Origin: Pseudomonadota bacterium
Lineage (GTDB): Bacteria > Pseudomonadota > Gammaproteobacteria > Burkholderiales > Gallionellaceae
Direction of reading: 5' to 3'
DNA: 10,364 nucleotides
NCBI GenBank assembly: GCA_021783855.1
Contig: JAJXTL010000103.1
Location: forward strand, 1-10,364
Shown here in pieces: positions 6,863 through 10,364 of the stretch. The position numbers and the translations under genes are program-made. The notes beneath the pieces were generated by a model that saw only the letters and a program-made list of their open reading frames with translations, had not been told where the DNA came from and did no database searches. The first letter of the stretch is position 1, and each line of letters starts with the position of its first letter.

Positions 6863-7771
6863 TCAGGGCTTGCCGAGTGGCAGATAGTTCGCCGGGTCCA
6901 CCGGTTTACCCAAACGGCGCACCTCGAAGTGCAACTTGACCTGATCGCTGTCGGAATTACCCATTTCGGCAATTTTTTGACCGCGCGTGACAACATCCCC
7001 CTCTTTCACCAGCAATTTATCATTGTGCGCGTAAGCGCTAAGATAAGTTTTATTATGCTTTATAATCAATAACTTACCATAACCACGCAAACCGCTGCCG
7101 CTGTACACCACCTTGCCGGGCGCACTGGCATAAATCGGCTGATCGAGTTTGCCGGCAATATCAATACCCTTGCGATTGTCTGCTTCGGAAAAACCGCCAA
7201 TCAGCTTGCCCTGAGTCGGCATGCTCCATTCCAGCGCATCTTCTCCGCCAGCCTGACTCACGGCTTGAGCTTCCGGTTTGGCTTCAGGTTTGGCTTCGGA
7301 CTTGAGCTCAGGTTTGGCTTCGACTTTGGCAAGCACCGGAACACGGGGGCTTTCACCCTGCACCGCTTCAGCCTTCGCAACAGCGGCTTCACTATAAGGA
7401 TATTTCACAACCTTGGGTTGATCTTTCACCAGCGACTGGGCCGGACGAGTTTCAACGGCAGTCCCGGTCGTAGCGGGGAACAGCTTGATCTGCTGTCCGA
7501 CCTGAATCAGATTGGGGTCCTGTATCCCGTTCAACTCGGCCAGTTCGCGCGGATCAAGACCATAATTGAAGGCAATGGCAAACAGGGTATCACCTTTTTG
7601 CACCACATAAACTCTGGGCCGCCAGTCCTTATCCGCCGACTTTTCCGTTGCTGGCGCTTTAACGTTCTTCGTACCCGCTGCGCCGCGTTCGACTACCGGC
7701 GCACGATGTCCGCTCGATGCGCACCCAGCCAACAAGGTCGCTACTAGCAGACCTGCAAAAATCCTTTTCAT
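6863..7771 (-). CDS. nlpD: NlpD, LysM/degenerate M23 lipoprotein activating a cell-wall amidase
   Basis: This 302-residue envelope lipoprotein in the known system activates the AmiC amidase during daughter-cell separation. The signal peptide ends in the lipobox LLAGC, with Cys17 as the lipidated residue. A LysM peptidoglycan-binding domain spans about 53-98 (YVVQKGDTLFAIAFNYGL...LIQVGQQIKLF). A Lys/Glu/Pro-rich linker contains EAKP repeats at 151-170. The M23 (LytM) domain spans about 182-298 with GIDIAGKLDQPIYA, GYGKLLIIKHN, AYAHND and LHFEVRRLGKPVDP. As in E. coli NlpD, the zinc site is broken: the HxxxD His is Arg200, and the first His of HxH is Lys279. It should therefore be a regulator, not a hydrolase. 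Its ATG overlaps the pcm stop (ATGA), making it the third gene of a coupled operon. Confidence 0.96.
   Translation of the reverse strand: MKRIFAGLLVATLLAGCASSGHRAPVVERGAAGTKNVKAPATEKSADKDWRPRVYVVQKGDTLFAIAFNYGLDPRELAELNGIQDPNLIQVGQQIKLFPATTGTAVETRPAQSLVKDQPKVVKYPYSEAAVAKAEAVQGESPRVPVLAKVEAKPELKSEAKPEAKPEAQAVSQAGGEDALEWSMPTQGKLIGGFSEADNRKGIDIAGKLDQPIYASAPGKVVYSGSGLRGYGKLLIIKHNKTYLSAYAHNDKLLVKEGDVVTRGQKIAEMGNSDSDQVKLHFEVRRLGKPVDPANYLPLGKP
7262..7321 (-). repeat. Tandem 12-base repeat in the nlpD linker
   Basis: Five 12-base units encode EAKP, ELKS, EAKP, EAKP and EAQA (residues 151-170). On the + strand the 11-mer GGTTTGGCTTC recurs at 7275, 7287 and 7311, in register with the 12-base period. 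Such near-identical units can expand or contract by slippage without breaking the reading frame, changing the reach of the linker between LysM and the M23 domain. Confidence 0.8.
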
Positions 7772-8430
7772 GCTTTTCCCATCAAGAGAGGTACAAATTT
7801 CACTGTTTCAAGCCTGGACTCGCAAAACCCCCGCGCTTCACGCTCGACCAGATACAACCACTGTTCCTGACGCCCCATCGGCAGCACCATACGCCCGCCT
7901 ATCGCCAGTTGTTCGCGCAACGCCGCCGACATCACAGGGGCTGCCGCCGCCAGAATGATCCCGTCAAAGGGGGCGCCCTGCGACAGGCCGGCACTGCCGT
8001 CCGCATGGTGCACGACGACGTTGTTGATTTTCAGTTCGGCCAGATTTTTTCTGGCACGCTCATAAAGCGGGGCGATGCGCTCCATGCTGTAGACTTCATG
8101 AAATACATGCGCAAGAACGGCGGCCTGATAACCGCAGCCCGTGCCCACTTCCAGCACCCGCCTGATCGGACGGGTTGATGAGGCGCGCAGCACTTCGATC
8201 ATGCGTGCGACGATGTACGGTTGGGAAATGGTTTGCTCATAATTGATCGGCAAGGACACATCATCGTAGGCGCGACTGGCCAACGCCTCATCGACAAACA
8301 AATGTCGCGGCACCTCATACATCGCTGCGAGTACCGCCTCGTCCCTGATGCCCTGATCGCGCAGACGTTCTATCATGCGCAGCCGGGTTCTGGCTGAAGT
8401 CATGCCTATGCCGTTATACCGCAGCGTCAT
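7768..8430 (-). CDS. pcm: Protein-L-isoaspartate O-methyltransferase
   Basis: This cytosolic SAM-dependent enzyme methylates isoaspartyl residues in aged proteins, starting their repair. With the ATG at 8428-8430 the protein has 220 residues (E. coli Pcm has 208). The family signature [11 protein letters not shown] is at 67-77, motif [12 protein letters not shown] (SAM binding) at 92-102, the acidic/motif II region HHADG at 141-145, and [13 protein letters not shown] at 153-165, with a C-terminal VKFVPLLMG. The start is set by the ATGA overlap with the surE stop. A second in-frame ATG nine codons later (8401-8403) gives 211 residues and begins [14 protein letters not shown], closer to the E. 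coli N-terminus, so either may be used. The frame is open further upstream to 8580, but that part lies within surE and has no family resemblance. surE-pcm is a classic gene pair. Confidence 0.96.
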   Translation of the reverse strand: MTLRYNGIGMTSARTRLRMIERLRDQGIRDEAVLAAMYEVPRHLFVDEALASRAYDDVSLPINYEQTISQPYIVARMIEVLRASSTRPIRRVLEVGTGCGYQAAVLAHVFHEVYSMERIAPLYERARKNLAELKINNVVVHHADGSAGLSQGAPFDGIILAAAAPVMSAALREQLAIGGRMVLPMGRQEQWLYLVEREARGFCESRLETVKFVPLLMGKA

Positions 8431-9173
8431 TGCTGCCCCAGCCATGTGCCCAGCGCATCCATCTGAGCGTATTGAGTCAGGTCTATCTGCAACGGAGTCA
8501 GCGAGACGCAGTGCTGGCTCAGCGCATAAAAATCCGTGCCTTCGCCCGCATCCTGCGCAGCGCCTGCCGCACCCACCCAATACACCGTCTCACCGGTGGG
8601 GCTCAGCGCCTTGATCACAGGTTCCGCCTTGTGCCGTTTGCCCAGCCTCGTGACCCTCAGCCCTTGCAGTTGTTCATAAGGCACATCAGGCACATTCACG
8701 TTGAGCAACCAGGCCGTCTGGTGCGTCTGCCCCGAAAAGCGCTGCACCAGATCGCTGGCGACCCTTGCCGCCGTATCGTAATTTTTCAATTCCCGGCCCA
8801 CCAGCGAGATGCCGATTGCCGGAATACCCAGCAGAAAACCTTCTGTCGCGGCAGCGACCGTCCCGGAGTAAATCGTGTCATCGCCCATGTTGGCACCCGC
8901 ATTGATGCCGGAGACCACCATATCGGGCTGGTAATCGAGCATGCCGGTCACCGCCAGATGCACACAATCGGTCGGCGTTCCGTTGACATAATAAAAGCCA
9001 CTGGCGGCGCGCCTTAACTTAAGCGGCCGGTCGAGCGTCAGGGAATTGCTGGCGCCGCTGCGGTCTCGTTCGGGCGCCACAACCACGACATCGGCAACTT
9101 TTGACAGATGCCCGGCCAGACAGGCCAGTCCGGGTGCGAAATAACCGTCGTCATTGCTGATCAGGATGCGCAT
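8427..9173 (-). CDS. surE: 5'/3'-nucleotidase SurE (stationary-phase survival protein)
   Basis: This metal-dependent phosphatase acts on nucleoside 5'- and 3'-monophosphates and short polyphosphates, and is linked to stationary-phase survival. With ATG 9171-9173 the protein has 248 residues and starts [16 protein letters not shown], the standard SurE N-terminus with metal ligands Asp8 and Asp9. Also visible are [13 protein letters not shown] (35-47, with the Ser ligand), [12 protein letters not shown] (63-74) and [18 protein letters not shown] (88-105, containing the metal-binding Asn). The frame is open 26 codons further up to an ATG at 9249-9251, but the extra residues are low-complexity and unlike the family. 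Neither start has a clear Shine-Dalgarno. It is the first gene of surE-pcm-nlpD, and pcm begins inside its stop codon. No convincing sigma-70 promoter was found; TATCAT at 9255-9250 lacks a good -35. Confidence 0.97.
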   Translation of the reverse strand: MRILISNDDGYFAPGLACLAGHLSKVADVVVVAPERDRSGASNSLTLDRPLKLRRAASGFYYVNGTPTDCVHLAVTGMLDYQPDMVVSGINAGANMGDDTIYSGTVAAATEGFLLGIPAIGISLVGRELKNYDTAARVASDLVQRFSGQTHQTAWLLNVNVPDVPYEQLQGLRVTRLGKRHKAEPVIKALSPTGETVYWVGAAGAAQDAGEGTDFYALSQHCVSLTPLQIDLTQYAQMDALGTWLGQQ

Positions 9174-9282
9174 CGGGGAAAAGAGCTGAATTTCAAGTTT
9201 AATTGACAGGTTTGCATTGCGTATAGATTGATTCGTGTTTGACTCGGGCATGATAACAAATTGGCAAGGAAAATTCTAACGT

Positions 9283-9324
9283 GCATGGCAAGTAGCCATC
9301 CCTGAATAATGAAACTTGCCATGC
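9283..9324 (-). repeat. Perfect 11-bp inverted repeat upstream of surE
   Basis: GCATGGCAAGT (9283-9293) and ACTTGCCATGC (9314-9324) are exact reverse complements separated by 20 bases. Within it a competing hairpin, ATGGC (9285-9289)-AAGTA-GCCAT (9295-9299), uses part of the left arm, so the two folds exclude each other. It sits about 110-150 bases upstream of the surE ATG, either in the promoter region (operator) or in a long leader. No T-tract follows on either strand. Confidence 0.5.
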
Positions 9325-9330
9325 CAGTTC

Positions 9331-9472
9331 CCCTCACCCATACCCTCTGGAGAAACAACTAGCCAATCGACTAAGCCCGCAAGCGGGTAAGTCGCTGGTT
9401 ATTCCAAAGGGGAGAGCGCAGCGAGGGGGGCGAAGCCGGACAAACGAACGCTTGCGCGAGTTTCACGTTAAA
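9331..9472 (+). repeat. Dispersed intergenic repeat element, copy 2 (long palindromic core)
   Basis: The left block CCCTCACCCATACCCTCT (9331-9348) matches the left-end copy at 17 of 18 positions. The right block, ACAAACGAACGCTTGCGCGA then GTTTCACG (from 9440), matches that copy's tail with a few substitutions and one indel. Between them is an imperfect palindrome of about 70 bases (9343-9411). CCCTCTGGA pairs with TCCAAAGGG at its base, CGACT (9368-9372) pairs with AGTCG (9390-9394), and CCCGC-AA-GCGGG (9376-9387) forms the tip. A purine-rich stretch GGGGAGAGCGCAGCGAGGGGGG (9409-9430 region) follows. There is no transposase or coding potential. It resembles REP/MITE-like non-autonomous elements. 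Confidence 0.6.
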
Positions 9473-9590
9473 TGCCGTTACCACAAAAATCAGAGCAAGC
9501 CCTGACGGGGGATTTTTTCCAGTTCGCTTGCAACCCGACCGCACCCTGCAATTCATGCAGGAAGTAAAGTTTTACCGATCGTTGCCGATA

Positions 9591-9619
9591 TTGACATCAA
9601 ACGGCTGGGATTTCATGAT
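9591..9619 (+). promoter_or_regulatory. Candidate promoter of the small ORF-Sel1 pair
   Basis: A perfect -35 TTGACA (9591-9596) is followed after 17 bases by CATGAT (9614-9619), 4/6 of the -10 consensus. The predicted start near 9626 is about 42 bases before the small ORF. The -10 lies inside a long palindrome, so occupancy of that palindrome would block the promoter. Confidence 0.45.
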
Positions 9620-9643
9620 GAATCCATCATACTATCCCAGCCG
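9602..9643 (+). promoter_or_regulatory. 42-base two-step palindrome (operator or leader hairpin)
   Basis: CGGCTGGGAT (9602-9611) pairs perfectly with ATCCCAGCCG (9634-9643). Inside, after a symmetric 3x3 internal loop (TTC/ACT), ATGATG (9615-9620) pairs perfectly with CATCAT (9625-9630) around the tetraloop AATC. That gives 16 base pairs in all. It ends 10 bases before the Shine-Dalgarno of the small ORF and covers the predicted -10. As DNA it fits an operator for a dimeric regulator; as RNA it would be a leader hairpin. No T-run follows on the + strand. Confidence 0.6.
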
Positions 9644-9667
9644 CGTAAAACCTGAGGAGCAGAGATC

Positions 9668-9796
9668 ATGAGCGAAACATTCAAAATCAACCGGCACATC
9701 TACCGCGCTTACCCTGCGCGCTTCTTTTGCGATGGTATCGAAATCACCCAGGCCGAATTTTATGCTGCCATCAGATCGCTTTACCGCAAAGTGTGA
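9668..9796 (+). CDS. 42-residue hypothetical protein
   Basis: A short open frame starts at ATG 9668-9670 and ends at TGA 9794-9796. A strong Shine-Dalgarno, GAGGAG (9654-9659), lies 8 bases upstream, the best in this part of the window. The product begins MSETFKINRHIYRAYPARFF and ends AIRSLYRKV. It is basic, rich in Tyr, Phe and Arg, has one Cys, and has no signal peptide or membrane segment. I do not recognise a family. The Sel1-repeat gene starts 11 bases after its stop without a good ribosome-binding site of its own, so this ORF may encode a small protein, act as a leader whose translation drives the next gene, or both. The strong start signal and full separation from other frames support it as real. 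Confidence 0.6.
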   Translation: MSETFKINRHIYRAYPARFFCDGIEITQAEFYAAIRSLYRKV

Positions 9797-9807
9797 GTCA
9801 ACCGCTC

Positions 9808-10364
9808 ATGCAGATATTGATTGCTCTGATATTGTTGCTGTCGGGGGTCGCGCAGGCCGAACCGCTGGCAGAGGCACAAAGGGCGCAGGAGGCAGGCGAT
9901 TTAGCCCGCGCCGCCACGCTGTTTCTGCCCCTGGCCGCCAAAGGCGATCCGGTCGCTCAGTTTAATCTGGGTCTGCTGTATACACAGGGTCTGATCATCC
10001 AGCGAAACTACCCCCTGGCCTTGCAATGGTATCTGGCTGCGGCTGAACAAGGCCATGCTCAGGCTCAGGCTAATCTGGGCTTGATGTATGAACGGGGCAA
10101 CGGCGTAGCGCAGGACTTTAAAAAGGCCATGCATTGGTTGACCTTGTCCGCCAAGCAGGGAAATTCATCCGCCCAACTGGATACCGGACAGATGTACGCG
10201 ACAGGCATGGGCGTACCGCAAGACTTCGTTGAGGCCATCAAGTGGTACCGTCTGGCCGCCGCTCAGGGAAACGCCGCAGCGCATGCCAAGCTGAGTGACT
10301 GTTATGAGAACGGGCTGGGTGTCGCACAGGACAGCGTTGCAGCGTCCAAGTGGCTTGCAGATCG
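9808..10364 (+). CDS. Secreted Sel1-repeat protein (3' end outside window)
   Basis: The open frame from ATG 9808 runs 185 codons to the window edge without a stop. Residues 1-17 (MQILIALILLLSGVAQA) form a signal peptide with an AQA cleavage site before EPL, so the protein is likely periplasmic. At least three full Sel1-like repeats and a partial one follow: AQFNLGLLYTQG...ALQWYLAAAEQGH (50-83), AQANLGLMYERGNGVAQDF...AKQGN (86-119), AQLDTGQMYATGMGVPQDF...AAAQGN (122-155), and AHAKLSDCYENGLGVAQD from about 159. The units are 36 residues apart in the usual alpha-alpha superhelix pattern, and such proteins are adaptors for protein-protein contacts. It follows the small ORF by 11 bases with a weak ribosome-binding site, suggesting coupling. 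The partner cannot be inferred. Confidence 0.88.
   Translation, partial: MQILIALILLLSGVAQAEPLAEAQRAQEAGDLARAATLFLPLAAKGDPVAQFNLGLLYTQGLIIQRNYPLALQWYLAAAEQGHAQAQANLGLMYERGNGVAQDFKKAMHWLTLSAKQGNSSAQLDTGQMYATGMGVPQDFVEAIKWYRLAAAQGNAAAHAKLSDCYENGLGVAQDSVAASKWLAD

Larger units (their letters stand above)
9174..9667. other. Intergenic region rich in dyad symmetry between divergent surE and the small ORF
   Basis: No protein gene is evident here. From left to right the region contains an AT-rich surE leader, an 11-bp inverted repeat (9283-9324) and a repeat element (9331-9472). Next is a terminator-like AAAAATC (9485-9491)...CCC-TGAC-GGG...GATTTTTT (to 9518) with a T6 run on the + strand, although no + strand gene precedes it. 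A perfect 6-bp hairpin CCTGCA-ATTCA-TGCAGG (9545-9561) and then the promoter and palindrome described separately follow. A small RNA encoded here is possible, but no promoter specific for one was found. Confidence 0.6.

Noticed and set aside
7265..7747. A 160-codon + strand frame opposite nlpD, rich in Phe and Gly
   Set aside because: The Phe/Gly repeats are the reverse complement of the EAKP linker repeats of nlpD, so it is an antisense shadow.
9485..9518. Terminator-like structure with a T6 run on the + strand
   Set aside because: The GC stem is only 3 bp with a large asymmetric internal loop, and there is no + strand gene upstream for it to terminate. It is mentioned only within the intergenic description.

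Overview
The window looks like chromosomal housekeeping DNA from a betaproteobacterium. The gene set and protein sequences recall Nitrosomonadales/Gallionellaceae-type organisms, but that placement is inferred from family resemblance and was not searched. Base composition is moderately GC-rich, and every recognisable protein belongs to a family common in Proteobacteria. No phage, plasmid, IS, CRISPR or classical defence genes are visible.

Layout, left to right. Positions 1-176 have no gene but hold a good promoter for a single tRNA-Val(CAC) on the + strand (177-251). A short convergent gap (252-499) carries a dispersed-repeat-like hairpin element. Nine protein genes then follow, all on the - strand. 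In the direction of transcription, from right to left, they are surE, pcm, nlpD, an HDOD-domain gene, a radical SAM gene, a DUF3025 gene, a solitary cyclic-nucleotide-binding-domain gene, a yajD-type HNH gene and pepN.

The junctions divide these nine into at least three groups. surE-pcm-nlpD is joined by two ATGA overlaps (stationary-phase nucleotidase, protein repair methyltransferase, cell-wall amidase activator). HDOD-radical SAM-DUF3025 begins with a TGATG overlap and is preceded by its own AT-rich promoter region. CNB-yajD has its own promoter and a 2-base gene gap. pepN stands after a 125-base gap. rpoS, which commonly follows nlpD in Gamma- and Betaproteobacteria, is not here; the HDOD gene takes that place.

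To the right of surE, a roughly 490-base intergenic region (9174-9667) is packed with dyad symmetry. It holds a perfect 11-bp inverted repeat, a second copy of the repeat element seen near the left end (with a different core), and a long two-step palindrome overlapping a consensus -35 element. It leads into a rightward pair: a 42-codon gene with a strong Shine-Dalgarno sequence, then a secreted Sel1-repeat protein cut by the window edge.

I see no convincing new multi-gene system. The observations most worth following are the small ORF plus Sel1 gene behind the palindromic promoter, the modular repeat family with two copies in the window, and the HDOD-radical SAM-DUF3025 cluster of uncharacterised genes.
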